A program made the translations under genes and the position numbers. Under the pieces are notes generated by a model that saw nothing but the letters and a program-made list of their open reading frames with translations, had not been told where the DNA came from and did not search any database. Of a stretch of 43,911 nt of DNA, positions 30,910-40,700 are shown piece by piece. How positions within the stretch are numbered: position 1 is the first letter of the stretch; each line of letters begins with the position of its first letter. Source of the stretch: JAAETI01 sp964195945 (lineage in GTDB: Bacteria > Actinomycetota > Acidimicrobiia > Spongiisociales > UBA5794); contig CAXMRC010000044.1 in assembly GCA_964195945.1 (NCBI GenBank), positions 1-43,911 on the forward strand, read 5' to 3'.

Positions 30910-31260
30910 ATGGCTCACAGCAACACAGCAACCCTTGGGGGGTGGGGTGCCTTTGTCGTCCAGGTTGGTCTTCTGGTCGTCGGTGGTTTCAGCGTTCTAA
31001 TCCTGTTTTCGTTTGGTGGTCAGGTGGTGGTTGCCCCCGCGCTTCTGCCTGCACAATGGATGATTGCACGTGACACATCGGGATGGGTGTCGGTTCTGTT
31101 CAGTGTGCTTGGTGCGGTGCTCCTTGCTGAGGTTTTGTATCTGGGCTTTGCGCTTGTGGTCGGCGAGAGCCCGGTCGCCGTCGCCCTTGGCGTGCCCGTC
31201 GCCGTGGCCGGTGGCTATCTGTTCTATCGCACATCTCGACGACGGCAACCCGGAGCATGA
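30910..31260 (+). CDS. Small three-helix membrane protein
   Basis: This 116-residue protein has three likely transmembrane helices: about residues 12-32 (AFVVQVGLLVVGGFSVLILF), 58-82 (SVLFSVLGAVLLAEVLYLGFAL) and 85-106 (SPVAVALGVPVAVAGGYLF). It ends in a basic tail RTSRRRQPGA. I recognise no family. A TAGGCT box (about 30898-30903) sits only six bases before the ATG and there is no clear Shine-Dalgarno, so the mRNA may be leaderless. Hydrophobic patterning and the positive-inside tail support a real gene. Confidence 0.6.
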   Translation: MAHSNTATLGGWGAFVVQVGLLVVGGFSVLILFSFGGQVVVAPALLPAQWMIARDTSGWVSVLFSVLGAVLLAEVLYLGFALVVGESPVAVALGVPVAVAGGYLFYRTSRRRQPGA

Positions 31261-31498
31261 CCTTGGATACTTCCGCCATCGTCGCTGACATGTAGCGCAG
31301 GTATGTCGACCCAGCCGGATCGATACCTGTGATAAATGTGATGCCACGTGACTCGATATAGCTAGGGACCTTGTCGCCGGGTTCATCTTCGCCGATGAGA
31401 CCCAAGGAGTGACGTCAGCACCAAGACTGTGTAGGTTCAAGGCCTCGCCGGCGCCGCCCGATCCGCTAGCTTTGTCGCTACCGAGAGCGGAGGCAGAG

Positions 31499-31987
31499 AT
31501 GCTGATTAGTAACCCCGATGGGACCCGGGTGCTGGCAAGGCGGAGGTTTGATGCCCCGGTTTCCCGTATGTGGCGAGCGTTTACCGAGCCAGCCGATATG
31601 GCACGCTGGATGTGGGGCAGCTACACAGAGAACTGTGTAGCCATGTCGGATGTCCGGGTGGGCGGCAGATACAGCGTCTACACCGACAGCAAGGCAACTG
31701 AGCATGGATGGCACGCTGATCGGGTAGGTCGTCTCGGGATCTACGTAGAGATCATCCCTGAACAGAAGCTGGTCTACATGTTGCATTGGGATGCCCCGGT
31801 TGGCTACAACCAGCAGGGTGATGTTGTGATTGACGAGACCATGGTGGTTACGTTCTCGACCGATGGCGATGGGACCCTGGTCGAAGTGCGCCATCTCGGC
31901 ATCCCCGACGACGGCGTGTCCGCTATCGAGCACGGTCGTGGCCTCGGCGAGGAGCTCGAGACTCTGGCGGCTCTGCTTGAGCACTAG
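31499..31987 (+). CDS. AHSA1/SRPBCC-domain protein
   Basis: This 162-residue protein shows the AHSA1 (Aha1 C-terminal-like) START/Bet v1 fold: VLARRRFDAPVSRMWRAFTEP near residues 11-31, MARWMWGSY, DVRVGGRYSVYT, VEIIPEQKLVYMLHWD, MVVTFSTDGDGTLVEVRHLG and the final helix GLGEELETLAALLEH. These small proteins bind hydrophobic ligands or act as activators, and the exact role is unknown. ATG 31499 is preferred over an upstream start at 31409, as GGAGG lies five bases before it and the fold begins soon after. It is not clearly in an operon. Confidence 0.85.
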   Translation: MLISNPDGTRVLARRRFDAPVSRMWRAFTEPADMARWMWGSYTENCVAMSDVRVGGRYSVYTDSKATEHGWHADRVGRLGIYVEIIPEQKLVYMLHWDAPVGYNQQGDVVIDETMVVTFSTDGDGTLVEVRHLGIPDDGVSAIEHGRGLGEELETLAALLEH

Positions 31988-32067
31988 TTGTCTTCGAGGA
32001 TGGATGGTTCCGTCAATCACCTCCGTAGCGGTTGCCACGTTCCACCCCGCCCCCACCCGATCGAGTC

Positions 32068-32916
32068 CTAAGCCCGAGGGCGTCCGTACCGGTCGAAGTA
32101 GTTCCTTGTGCTTTTGAGCATGACGTGTTCGAGTAGACCCTCGTCAATGCCGACGGACTCGAACTGGTGCAGGATCTCTTCGAGGGTGCCCATACCCGCC
32201 GGGTAGTCCGTTCCCATTAGCGAGCGATCGCGATGGCGTGTCAAACCGTCGTGGAACACAGCGAGGAGCTCCGGGGGGCTGTCCATCCAGGCAAACGAAC
32301 CGGGCACGTTGGTGAGATCGAGCCAGACCTGAGGGAAGCGGTCGGCGAGCGAGAAACCCCACTCCAGATCGGGGAATCCCACATGAGCCAAAACGACCGG
32401 TAGCCGGGGATATGAAGCAAGCATTGACTCCATGCCTGCTCTGTCGTACTTGTGGTGATACCACTCGTCGTATCCGGTATGGACGTAGATCGGGAGTCCG
32501 CCGTCGTTGAGGTACTCCAGAACCTGAGCAAGTCGAGGGTCCCACGGGTTGAACCGTTGCACCATCGGATGGAACTTCAGACCTACCATGCCGTAGTGCT
32601 CGACAGCTTCTTGAACGGTGGCGAGCGGATCCGTGTCGTCGACATGGACACCACCAAACGGAGTGATCTCCGGTACTCGCTCTGCCAGCTGTTGGCCCCA
32701 AGCATGTAGGCCCGGCGCTTCGCCAGGGCTGATAGGGAAGAGCAAATTGGCCCATCGCACCGCTCCTGCGTTGCGCAGGTCCGTCACGGCCTGGTCTGCG
32801 GTGATGTCGACAGCCACGTTGAAGTCGAGAACGGCCCGATGGATCCAGCGCATTAGCCCACCCATGCGATCCGCGGGGAATAAGTGTGTATGGCAGTCGA
32901 AGAATTTTGCGGCCAT
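32068..32916 (-). CDS. Amidohydrolase-family metal-dependent hydrolase
   Basis: This 282-residue TIM-barrel hydrolase of the amidohydrolase_2 type starts with the metal-binding FFDCHTHLFP (His-x-His near residues 9-11). It has GLKFHPMVQRFNPWD (about 112-126), PIYVHTGYDEW with a His ligand (about 142-152), VVLAHVGFPDLEW (about 171-183) and the conserved Asp in LMGTDYPAGMG (about 233-243). Relatives are ACMSD-like decarboxylases and various lactonases or hydrolases, so the reaction could be decarboxylation or ring hydrolysis. ATG 32916 begins the gene on the minus strand. The next gene on the plus strand diverges, with 138 bp between start codons. The substrate cannot be told. Confidence 0.85.
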   Translation of the reverse strand: MAAKFFDCHTHLFPADRMGGLMRWIHRAVLDFNVAVDITADQAVTDLRNAGAVRWANLLFPISPGEAPGLHAWGQQLAERVPEITPFGGVHVDDTDPLATVQEAVEHYGMVGLKFHPMVQRFNPWDPRLAQVLEYLNDGGLPIYVHTGYDEWYHHKYDRAGMESMLASYPRLPVVLAHVGFPDLEWGFSLADRFPQVWLDLTNVPGSFAWMDSPPELLAVFHDGLTRHRDRSLMGTDYPAGMGTLEEILHQFESVGIDEGLLEHVMLKSTRNYFDRYGRPRA

Positions 32917-32997
32917 GAACGCACGATATCGAGTCGGGGTGAGGGGACAACCTGCCGTACGTCACTTTCTCGCGTCGTTTCTACACAAAGATGCAAT

Positions 32998-33012
32998 GTC
33001 TTTCGAAAAGAC
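32998..33012. promoter_or_regulatory. Inverted repeat at the ABC ATPase promoter
   Basis: GTCTTTCGAAAAGAC has perfect 6-bp arms around CGA, directly upstream of TAGTAT (33014-33019), a likely -10 box for the ABC ATPase gene starting at 33055. The ROK-family regulator encoded after the ATPase gene is one candidate to bind it. Only one copy is visible in the window, so the assignment is speculative. Confidence 0.4.
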
Positions 33013-33054
33013 TTAGTATGGGGTCCGATCAAAGCCACCGATATGGAGAGGGCT

Positions 33055-34266
33055 ATGGCAAGTATCTCGATGACGGGTCTCGGAAAGATCTACCCCGACG
33101 GCACCCGCGCCGTTGGTGACGTGGATCTCGACATCAAGGATGGAGAGTTCCTTGTACTGGTCGGGCCATCCGGCTGCGGTAAGTCCACCATCCTCCGTAT
33201 GATTGCCGGTCTCGAAGAGATCTCCGAGGGCGAGATGTACATCGGCGAGACTCTCGTCAACGACGTTCAGCCCAAGGACCGCGACATCGCCATGGTCTTC
33301 CAGAACTATGCGTTGTACCCACACATGACGGTGTACGACAACATGGCGTTCGGACTCAAGCTTCGCAAGATGGACAAATCCGACATCGATCGTCGTGTCA
33401 AGGAAGCGGCTGCAGTTCTGGAGATCACCGAGTTCCTCGACCGCAAGCCAAAAGCTCTGTCTGGTGGCCAGCGGCAGCGTGTCGCGATGGGGCGTGCCAT
33501 CGTCCGTGAACCGAAGGCCTTCCTCATGGATGAGCCACTGTCCAACCTCGATGCCAAGCTGCGTGTGCAGATGCGCACCGAACTCAGTGAGCTTCACGCC
33601 AGGCTCGAGACGACCACCGTATATGTGACTCATGACCAGATCGAGGCGATGACCCTGGGCCACCGTGTCGCAGTCCTCAAGCCGGTGAGCGCCCAACGTC
33701 CTGACAATCTGCAGCAGGTTGCACCACCGTCGGAGTTGTATGCAGACCCGGTGAATATGTTTGTCGCCGGTTTCATCGGTAGCCCCGCAATGAACATGGT
33801 CAATGCGACTATCGAGTCGGACGCTACCGGCCTCTACGCGAAGTTCGGCCAAGAACGGCTACTCATAGATCAAGCGGCCCGGGATCGTCACCCCGGTCTT
33901 GCCGATCGAATCGGCGAAGAACTCGTCATGGGAATCAGGCCCGGCAACTTCGAAGCATCTTCCGTAACGGGTCCTGCTCCGGATCACACCATCACTGCAA
34001 CCATCACAGTTGCGGAGATCCTCGGGTATGAGACGTTTGTTCACTTCGAACTGGAGACGCCACCGGTGATCACCACGGACATCGAAGAGCTTCTCGCCGA
34101 CACTGGTGCCGATACTTCGTCGCTCGGAAACACCACGAAATTCACTGCTCGGGTGGGTGCGGATGTTCCCGTTTCGCTCGGTGAGGAAATGACACTCACG
34201 GTCGACACAACGAAGATGCACTTCTTCGATCCGCACACGGGTGCGCGCGTCGGCGCAAAGAAGTAG
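33055..34266 (+). CDS. Sugar ABC transporter ATPase (UgpC/MsmK/MsiK type)
   Basis: This 403-residue ATPase has Walker A GPSGCGKST (about residues 37-45), the Q-loop VFQNYALYPHM (about 80-90), signature LSGGQRQRVAMGRAI (about 135-149), Walker B FLMDEPLSNLD and the switch His in VYVTHDQIEAMTLG. The C-terminal part, with VAGFIGSPAMNMVNATI and a TOBE/MalK-like beta domain, marks the carbohydrate uptake (CUT1) group. These ATPases often serve several permeases, and no permease or binding protein is next to it, so it may be a shared (MsiK-like) energiser. ATG 33055 is preceded by GAGAGGG. A ROK-family regulator follows after a terminator, and sugar control is likely. Confidence 0.92.
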   Translation: MASISMTGLGKIYPDGTRAVGDVDLDIKDGEFLVLVGPSGCGKSTILRMIAGLEEISEGEMYIGETLVNDVQPKDRDIAMVFQNYALYPHMTVYDNMAFGLKLRKMDKSDIDRRVKEAAAVLEITEFLDRKPKALSGGQRQRVAMGRAIVREPKAFLMDEPLSNLDAKLRVQMRTELSELHARLETTTVYVTHDQIEAMTLGHRVAVLKPVSAQRPDNLQQVAPPSELYADPVNMFVAGFIGSPAMNMVNATIESDATGLYAKFGQERLLIDQAARDRHPGLADRIGEELVMGIRPGNFEASSVTGPAPDHTITATITVAEILGYETFVHFELETPPVITTDIEELLADTGADTSSLGNTTKFTARVGADVPVSLGEEMTLTVDTTKMHFFDPHTGARVGAKK

Positions 34267-34280
34267 CGAAACCAATCGAA

Positions 34281-34310
34281 CAAATGGCGCCCGCTTCCGG
34301 GCGCCATTTG
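34281..34310 (+). terminator. Rho-independent-type terminator after the ABC ATPase gene
   Basis: CAAATGGCGCCCG (34281-34293) and CGGGCGCCATTTG (34298-34310) form a perfect 13-bp stem with loop CTTC. It begins 14 bp after the ATPase stop. The T tract is short (TCGTTCT), as is common in high-GC actinobacteria. Confidence 0.85.
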
Positions 34311-34329
34311 TCGTTCTAGGGAGGCACGG

Positions 34330-35463
34330 ATGCCGCAGACACCCGGTCTGCGCCCGCTCGGTAAGACTCAGCCCGATGAGACGCGGCGCAACAACCGTCG
34401 TCTTGTTCTGCAGGAGATCTTCGATGTTGGTCCAATCAGCAGGGCAGATGTTGCTCGATCGACTGGCCTGGGTCGTGCGACAGTCTCTGATATTGCGGTA
34501 GGTCTGCTCTCTGAGGGGCTAGTTGTTGAGTCTGGCCAAGGTATATCAACCGGTGGAAAACCGCCGACACTTGTCGAACTCGACCCCGATGGCCGATTTA
34601 CCGTCGCCGTGGATCTATCTCGCCACCCAATTGAGGCGGCGCTTCTGAATCTACGAGGTCGGATCGTTGCATCAGCCGCGGGAAAGGCACTAGCACCCAC
34701 TGGTCGTGAGGCGCTCGAAGAGACACATCGCGTGATCACCAAGCTTGTTGGTGGAGCAACAGCCCCAGCCCTTGGTATTGGTGTCGGCGTACCGGGGGTG
34801 GTTGATAGAAGTGGTCGCGTCATCTTATCCGAGCAGCTTGGATGGTCAGATGTCCCCCTACGGGACCAACTCGAGGACGTGTATGGGTTCCCCGCTTATG
34901 TGACTGGTGATGCTGAAGTCGCAGCCGTGGCAGAGTTTGGCCGGACTTCATCAGACCCATCATCCAGCATGCTCTATGTGAAGGTCGACGATCGCATCGC
35001 CGTTGGCATCATCACCGTTGACCGGCTCAATCGCACTCCGAAGCAAGGTGGAGACCTCACCCACCTGACCATTCCCGGTTGGAACGAACGCTGTGGTTGT
35101 GGACGGATGGGGTGTCTTGGTACGCGGGTCTCGATGATTCAGATCCTTGGGCCTGACTATCTCGATATGAGCACGGAGGGTCGAAATCGTCTCGCTGCAG
35201 AAACCACGCCTCGCTTCGACGAGGCTGCCGAACACCTCGGGGTCGCTCTCGGCCCGATCGTCGCTGCACTGGATATCGACAAGGTCGTTGTTGGTGGACA
35301 GTTGGCTGGATGGCCTTCGGTCCCTGCTCATGTGGCGGCCGGCATCGAAGCAAGTGCCGGATGGTGCCCGGACGTAACGGTTAGCGAGTTGGGTTCATCA
35401 GCGGTCGTGTTGGGATCGGCTGCGATGGTGTTGAGTGGTGAGCTTGGCGTCATTTGGGGCTAG
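34330..35463 (+). CDS. ROK-family transcriptional regulator
   Basis: This 377-residue protein has an N-terminal winged helix-turn-helix (about residues 20-75: RRLVLQEIFDVGPISRADVA, RSTGLGRATVSDIAVGLLSEG) and a C-terminal ROK domain. The ROK zinc site is CGCGRMGCLG near residues 255-264. The kinase phosphate-binding site is degenerate, with VAVDLSRHPIEAALLNLRG lacking the usual DxGGT glycines, so it is a regulator and not a sugar kinase. The effector is likely a sugar. It sits directly after the orphan sugar ABC ATPase and its terminator, and starts at ATG 34330 behind AGGGAGG. The inverted repeat at 32998 is one possible target. Confidence 0.9.
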   Translation: MPQTPGLRPLGKTQPDETRRNNRRLVLQEIFDVGPISRADVARSTGLGRATVSDIAVGLLSEGLVVESGQGISTGGKPPTLVELDPDGRFTVAVDLSRHPIEAALLNLRGRIVASAAGKALAPTGREALEETHRVITKLVGGATAPALGIGVGVPGVVDRSGRVILSEQLGWSDVPLRDQLEDVYGFPAYVTGDAEVAAVAEFGRTSSDPSSSMLYVKVDDRIAVGIITVDRLNRTPKQGGDLTHLTIPGWNERCGCGRMGCLGTRVSMIQILGPDYLDMSTEGRNRLAAETTPRFDEAAEHLGVALGPIVAALDIDKVVVGGQLAGWPSVPAHVAAGIEASAGWCPDVTVSELGSSAVVLGSAAMVLSGELGVIWG

Positions 35464-35487
35464 AGGACACAGAATCGGTCCAACATA

Positions 35488-35517
35488 AATGCAGCCCCCT
35501 CGGAAGGGGGCTGCATT
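35488..35517 (+). terminator. Terminator after the ROK regulator gene
   Basis: AATGCAGCCCCCT (35488-35500) and AGGGGGCTGCATT (35505-35517) form a perfect 13-bp stem with loop CGGA. It starts 24 bp after the stop of the ROK gene. No long T run follows. The symmetric A/T-rich stem base means it could act in both directions, although no minus-strand gene ends here. Confidence 0.85.
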
Positions 35518-35672
35518 AGCGCAATACCCAGGACGGCCGCTCTGAGGAGGAGTCGGAGGGAAGGGGACCTCCGTTTTGTGTTCCGGTGGAGTGGAACTAC
35601 CGCCCAGGTTATGTACGTTTACTGTCGGCCGGTCCCTACGTTTTCAATAGGACCATTCGAGGATTTCTCCAA

Positions 35673-35716
35673 TTGACTAGTGCTCCGATGGGTGAATGCT
35701 GCGACGGACATATAGG
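35673..35716 (+). promoter_or_regulatory. Candidate promoter of the EamA gene
   Basis: Within the 207-bp gap after the terminator, TTGACT (35673-35678) is a good -35 match, with AATGCT at 35695-35700 as a possible -10. An alternative is TATAGG at 35711-35716, eight bases before the ATG at 35725, which would give a leaderless mRNA. No Shine-Dalgarno is visible before that ATG, which favours the second option. The remaining sequence shows no gene. Confidence 0.45.
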
Positions 35717-35724
35717 CTGACTCC

Positions 35725-36612
35725 ATGTCGAACCGTCGTCTGTTGTCTCTTGTAGCGCTTGTTGTCCTTGCCATTTGCCTGGGCGCGATCCCGTTGATCG
35801 TGCGCGAAGACATTCCGTGGCAGAGCCTTGTGGCCTCACGTGTCTGGTTGGGTGCTCTGACCTTGCTCATACTCATGGCGGCGACCAGCCAACTGCGGAT
35901 GCCCTCAAGCCATCGCATCGAGATCGTGTTCGCTGGAGCTTTGCTTGCGATTCATTGGGCGACGTTCTTCTGGGCGCTCAAGAACACAACGGTTGCGGTG
36001 GCGCTGGCCGTGGTATTTCTGGGACCTGTCGCGGCGGCCGCGCTGGCGCCACGCATCCTGGGCGAGGTGGTTCCGCGACGGATCTACTGGGCGCTTGGCA
36101 CGTCCTTCGTCGGTGTTGTCCTAGTCGTGCTCCGCCAGGACGGGGACGATGCGGTGGCTGGGTTTGCGATGAAAGGAGTGCTCGCTGCTCTCGTGTCAGC
36201 CGCTGCCATCGCGATTCTGATGCTGGTGTCCAAGGCGGCAGTTGATACGATCGGAGCATTGCCGGTGACCACGGGCGAATTGGTGGTCGCCGCGGTTGTC
36301 TTGTCCCCATGGCTGCCGGGTGCAGTGTCCGAGACGATCGCCAATCCACTGCCGCTGCTGACGCTCGGAGTGATTCTGACCGGGCTTAGCTTCTTGATCA
36401 TCTGGACTGCCATTCGAGAACACTCAGTCGCCGTCGTCAGTGTGCTGCTACACATCGAGCCGGCGTCTGCTGTAGTACTCGCTTTGATCTTCCTCGCTGA
36501 GGTACCCGACGTTTGGCAGTGGATCGGGATAGGTTTGGTACTCGCCGGGGGGCTTATGGCTGCCCGTGATGCGACGTTCGAGGAGGTGCTCGGTGTCTCA
36601 ACCAATCTTTGA
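35725..36612 (+). CDS. EamA/DMT-family transporter
   Basis: This 295-residue inner-membrane protein has ten likely transmembrane helices arranged as two EamA repeats. The first covers about residues 5-135 (LSLVALVVLAICLGAIP, ASRVWLGALTLLILMAAT, HWATFFWALKNTTVAVA, VVFLGPVAAAALAP). The second covers about 150-285 (VLAALVSAAAIAILMLVS, GVILTGLSFLIIWTAIRE, LLHIEPASAVVLALIFLAE). Members export or import small metabolites such as amino acids or nucleosides. The specific solute is unknown. Its stop overlaps the next ATPase gene by 20 bp, so they are co-transcribed, though EamA carriers do not normally use an ABC ATPase. Confidence 0.88.
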   Translation: MSNRRLLSLVALVVLAICLGAIPLIVREDIPWQSLVASRVWLGALTLLILMAATSQLRMPSSHRIEIVFAGALLAIHWATFFWALKNTTVAVALAVVFLGPVAAAALAPRILGEVVPRRIYWALGTSFVGVVLVVLRQDGDDAVAGFAMKGVLAALVSAAAIAILMLVSKAAVDTIGALPVTTGELVVAAVVLSPWLPGAVSETIANPLPLLTLGVILTGLSFLIIWTAIREHSVAVVSVLLHIEPASAVVLALIFLAEVPDVWQWIGIGLVLAGGLMAARDATFEEVLGVSTNL

Positions 36613-37708
36613 AGTACGCAACCTCACGGTTGCTATCAACGACCTCGGAGCAGCACAGACCCGGCCCAAAAATGGAGTGATGATTGAGCCCTACGGGCCA
36701 GCGTTGCCGTTTGGGTGGGTCGAAGCCGTGAACGATGTGAGTTTCAAGGTGGCACCAGGCGAGGTCCTGGCAGTTGTTGGCGAATCGGGAAGCGGCAAAA
36801 CGCTCACTGTGATGGGGAGTCTCGGATTGCTTGGCGCCGGGGCAAAAGTGAGCAAGGGAACAGTGTTGTTCGACGGTGCTCAGATCCGGCCTACCCATGC
36901 ACTCGAGCGACGGCGGAAACGGCTGTGGCGACGCAAGGTCATGAAGAGGGAACGCTTCATGGAGGAGTCGCTAGACGACGATTGGCGTCGGGTCATGGGG
37001 ACGGAGGTCGGTGTGTTGTTCCAGAACGCTATTGGGGGGTGGAACCCGGTCGAGATCATCGGGGAACAGGCAGGGGAAGCACTGGATGAACATACCCAAC
37101 TGACTCTGGAAGAGATCGAGGAGAGGGTGCTTGACGCACTCGGTGAAGTGCGGCTGCCGAAAGCTTCGAAGTTCGTTGCTTTTCCCAACGAACTCAGCCG
37201 GGGACAGGCGCAGCGTGCAATGTTGGCGGCGGCGCTAGTCAAAGGACCGCGGTTGCTGGTAGCTGATGAGCCATTGACCGGTCTTGACGCGGGCGTTGCG
37301 GCCGCCATTCTCAACCTCATCAGGCAAATGCAGAAGAAGCGCAAGATGGCGATGATCTTCATCACCCACGATCTTGCCCAGGTCGCTTCCCTTGCCTCGC
37401 GAGTGGCGATTATGTACGGAGGCCGGATCGTTGAGGTCGGCGATGTTGCAGAGGTGTTTGGCAACCCGCAGCATCCGTATACGGAGGGTCTATTGGGTGC
37501 AATACCGCGTCCTGGCGTGCGTCGCCTGCGCCCGATCGCTGGTGATGTGCCCAAGATCACCGATGTTCCTGCTGCGGAATGTTCGCTCATACCCAGATGT
37601 CCCTATGCAATTGACGCGTGTGCGGTGCGGCTGCCTCCTCTGGTGCGGTCGGAGTCGGGGTACGTCGCCTGTATCCGAGCGCCCGAACTGCAACTACACG
37701 GCGTATGA
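36593..37708 (+). CDS. OppD/DppD-like peptide ABC transporter ATPase
   Basis: This 371-residue ATPase has Walker A GESGSGKTLT (about residues 64-73), a Q-loop VLFQNAIGGWNP (about 139-150) and an atypical signature LSRGQAQRAMLAAAL (Arg replaces the second Gly of LSGGQ, about 201-215). Walker B is LLVADEPLTGLDAG and the switch is ITHDLAQ. The C-terminal oligopeptide-transporter Cys motif is present (SLIPRCPYAIDACAVRLPP), as in OppD and DppD. No permease or binding protein gene is nearby, so its partners lie elsewhere or it is not an importer. The start is a GTG at 36593 behind AGGAGG, inside the end of the EamA gene. An insertion of basic residues between Walker A and the Q-loop is unusual. Confidence 0.85.
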   Translation: MSQPIFEVRNLTVAINDLGAAQTRPKNGVMIEPYGPALPFGWVEAVNDVSFKVAPGEVLAVVGESGSGKTLTVMGSLGLLGAGAKVSKGTVLFDGAQIRPTHALERRRKRLWRRKVMKRERFMEESLDDDWRRVMGTEVGVLFQNAIGGWNPVEIIGEQAGEALDEHTQLTLEEIEERVLDALGEVRLPKASKFVAFPNELSRGQAQRAMLAAALVKGPRLLVADEPLTGLDAGVAAAILNLIRQMQKKRKMAMIFITHDLAQVASLASRVAIMYGGRIVEVGDVAEVFGNPQHPYTEGLLGAIPRPGVRRLRPIAGDVPKITDVPAAECSLIPRCPYAIDACAVRLPPLVRSESGYVACIRAPELQLHGV

Positions 37709-37782
37709 GGCCATTGCAAGGTCAACGCGCCAGCGATGGTGATTAGAGTGAAAATCTGTCCGGAGGCAAGGGACATTAAGAC

Positions 37783-40700
37783 TTGAAGCTCGTCACCTAT
37801 CTGGGGCTTGTAGCGCGGCGATTGTGGGCCAAGCGCGGAATTCTGATCGGGTCGCTGCTCGGCTCGACCCTTGTCATCGCCCTTCTTGTCCTTGTCCCCC
37901 TCTATCAAGACTCGGTGAAGGCCGTCGACTTGCGGTTCTCCATGCAGAGCGCTCTGGCTGAGGAGGTCGATACCACGGCCGTCGTCCAGACCACCAGCTA
38001 CACAAGCGGTGAGGCGGTGGCAAACCGTGATCTCATTGCCGGACTCCAGGCATCGGAGATTGCCACGTGGTATCCAACCTTTGTTGAGCGGGTACAGACA
38101 AGGGAGTTCTTTGTCATCCCGACCGGTGGATCGATCGACTGGATTGCCAGGGGCGAGACATGGAAACAAGAAAAGGCGGCCATCGAACTCGCCAACTCTC
38201 AGCTCGATCCGACCGAAGAACCGGTCGAGGTGCCCAATCCACCGTATCCGACTCCACCGCCGGAGGCGCTTCAGGTCCGGTTGTTTACCAGTCCGACTCT
38301 GGAAGATCGTCTCGAGATACTCGACGGTGAATGGCCCACCACGTTGCTGGTTGCTCCTGATGATGACGCCGATCCATTGCCGGTGGCCATCGGGCAAAAT
38401 GTTGCGACTCTTGCACAGATGGAGATTGGCGACCAGTTCGTGCTCAAACCGTTCTCCGGACTACCGAGCGTCTTCGAGCTTGTCGAGGTTGCTGCCATCG
38501 TGGCCCCTGCGGATGCTGGGGAGAAGATCTGGGGAATCGACGACCCCATGCGCATGGTCTATTTGCCGTTGGATACGTTCGATGCATGGACGGCCCCAAT
38601 AGGAATCGCCGCCACAAACGATCCATGGCTGCGTCCGGCTCGGGGGCTCACCAACCTGACCGTCATCCAGCGCTGGATCATCGACTTTGACCCGGATGCT
38701 CTCCAGTTTGAAGACGTCGAGTTGATCCGTGGTGCGCTCAACAACTTCAGGGCAAGAGTCAGCCAGGACAGTGGTGGGCTGATCGCCGCCAATTCTTCAC
38801 TCCCGCTGCTCCTCGACGAGTTCGATGTTCGCTCAGTGACAGTCGGTGGCCCGATTCTCGCCATTCTGGCTCTGGTGGTCGGCGGTGCTCTGTACTTCCT
38901 GATATACACCGCAGCACTGCAATTGGAGCGGGAGGGCCCCGAGATTGCACTGTTGAAGACCAGGGGTGCAAGCACATGGCAAACCACCGGGATCCATATG
39001 GCGCAGTCCGCCGTGGTGGCGGTGCTGGCAGCTGTGACGGCGCCGTCGGTGGCCCGCATCCTCGTAGGGGTTACCGGGAGGATTCCTCCGCTGGCCGACC
39101 TCACTGGCGGTGAACCGCTTCAGGTCTCTCAGGTCGCCTCGATCACACCGTATGTTGTCGGCGGCGCGATTGTGACGTTCCTATCTATGGGTCTTTCGAT
39201 TCTGCCGTTTGCGCGGCGGCCCGTCCTCGAGTTGCGGTCGCTTGCGGCGCGACCTGTGGGCAGCTCCGTTTGGCAGCGGTACAACCTGGACCTGTTTGCA
39301 ATAGCGCTCTCGATCGTCATCTTGTTCCAACTGGTGCAGCGTGGGTTCATCAACACATCGGGCGGAGAAGTCCGGCTTGATGCCCTGGCGGTCGCCTTCC
39401 CCGTACTGCTGCTGTTCACTGGTGCTCTGGTTTTGCTCCGACTCCTTCCTCTGCTGTTGCGGGTCATTGGCTGGGTGATGACCAAAGCACCCGGCCTGTC
39501 GCTGGCGCTGCCCGGATGGCATCTTGGCCGCAACCCGGTTCCTTACGGGCGATTGGCGCTGCTGGTGTGGCTTACGACTGGTCTTGGTGCCTTCGCTCTC
39601 ACCTATGCAGGGACGCTGGAACAGTCTTTTCAAGACAGAGCCGCATTTGTCGCGGGCACCGACGTTCGGATCATTGGTGACGAAGCGGGCTACCTGACAG
39701 TTCCTGAAGGTGACGAGGGCGCTGCTGTTTATCGCAGTGATGGTGCCCCGCGCCAGAGCAGCCGTCGTGCCGAGCTCTTGGCAGTCCGCCCCGACGATTT
39801 CGCTGCGGTGATTACCTGGCGGTCGGATTTTGGTGCCGATGAGCCGAGCGAGATATTTGAGGTTCTCCGACCAGATGGTAAGGCACCCGATCTTGGTATC
39901 GAACTACCCGCAGACGCAACGAGCCTGCTGATCGATGGTGTCGTTGTGCCCCGCAGCTGGCGCGACCAGGTGCAGCTAGATGCCAACAACCCCGACGCCA
40001 GTTTGCGCCTCATGTTGAGGGTGTTCGACGGAGACGGCCGTGCTTGGACGATGCAAGCTGAAAACGATTTCCTTGACTCGGAGTGGACGACCGTCGAGGT
40101 TGATCTAACCGATGGTCGCAACGCCTACCTTTCTGACCCCGTGCCGCCGTTGACTCTTCATGCGATGTGGGTAGAACGCTCGAATCCCGGGGGTAACACC
40201 GTACTGAACGGCGAGTCGATGCTGATCCGCAACTATCGAACTGTCGGCGATAGTGAAGTTGCGCTGGATCTGGGGGAGCTCAAGACGGCGAACGGGCTGG
40301 CGATTCAACAAAATGTCCCTGCGGCGCGTGCCGCTGATGCGTTCTACAGCGAGATTCCGATCGATGTCGAAGAACCGACTCAGACCGAAGTGGAGCGGTC
40401 ACCGCTGTTCGCAGAAGGCCAGGCCAATCTTTGGGTTGGTCCCGGGGTGCGGACCAGTCTCAACGCCGCGGTGCCAGCGCTGCGGGCCCCCCTCGACGAT
40501 CTGTATGTGCTGATCGATCGGGAGCTAGCTGCCAACGCAGGTCTCGATGTTGGCGAGCTGTCGCCCTTCTCCATCGGTGCCGACATCTACGACGGCGAAG
40601 TGGTCGGCTTCATCGAACGGATCCCTGCGATGAACGACCAGCGCCGGGAAGGTCGAATGATCGTCGATCTGGATGCTCTCAACGGATGGCTCAACGGAAC

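Noticed and set aside
31262..31405. Short minus-strand frame with a protein-like start (VPSYIESRGITFITGIDPAG)
   Set aside because: The sequence looks partly coding, but only about 48 residues lie outside the neighbouring gene; the frame then becomes a shadow of that gene. It may be a relic, but evidence is too weak to call it.
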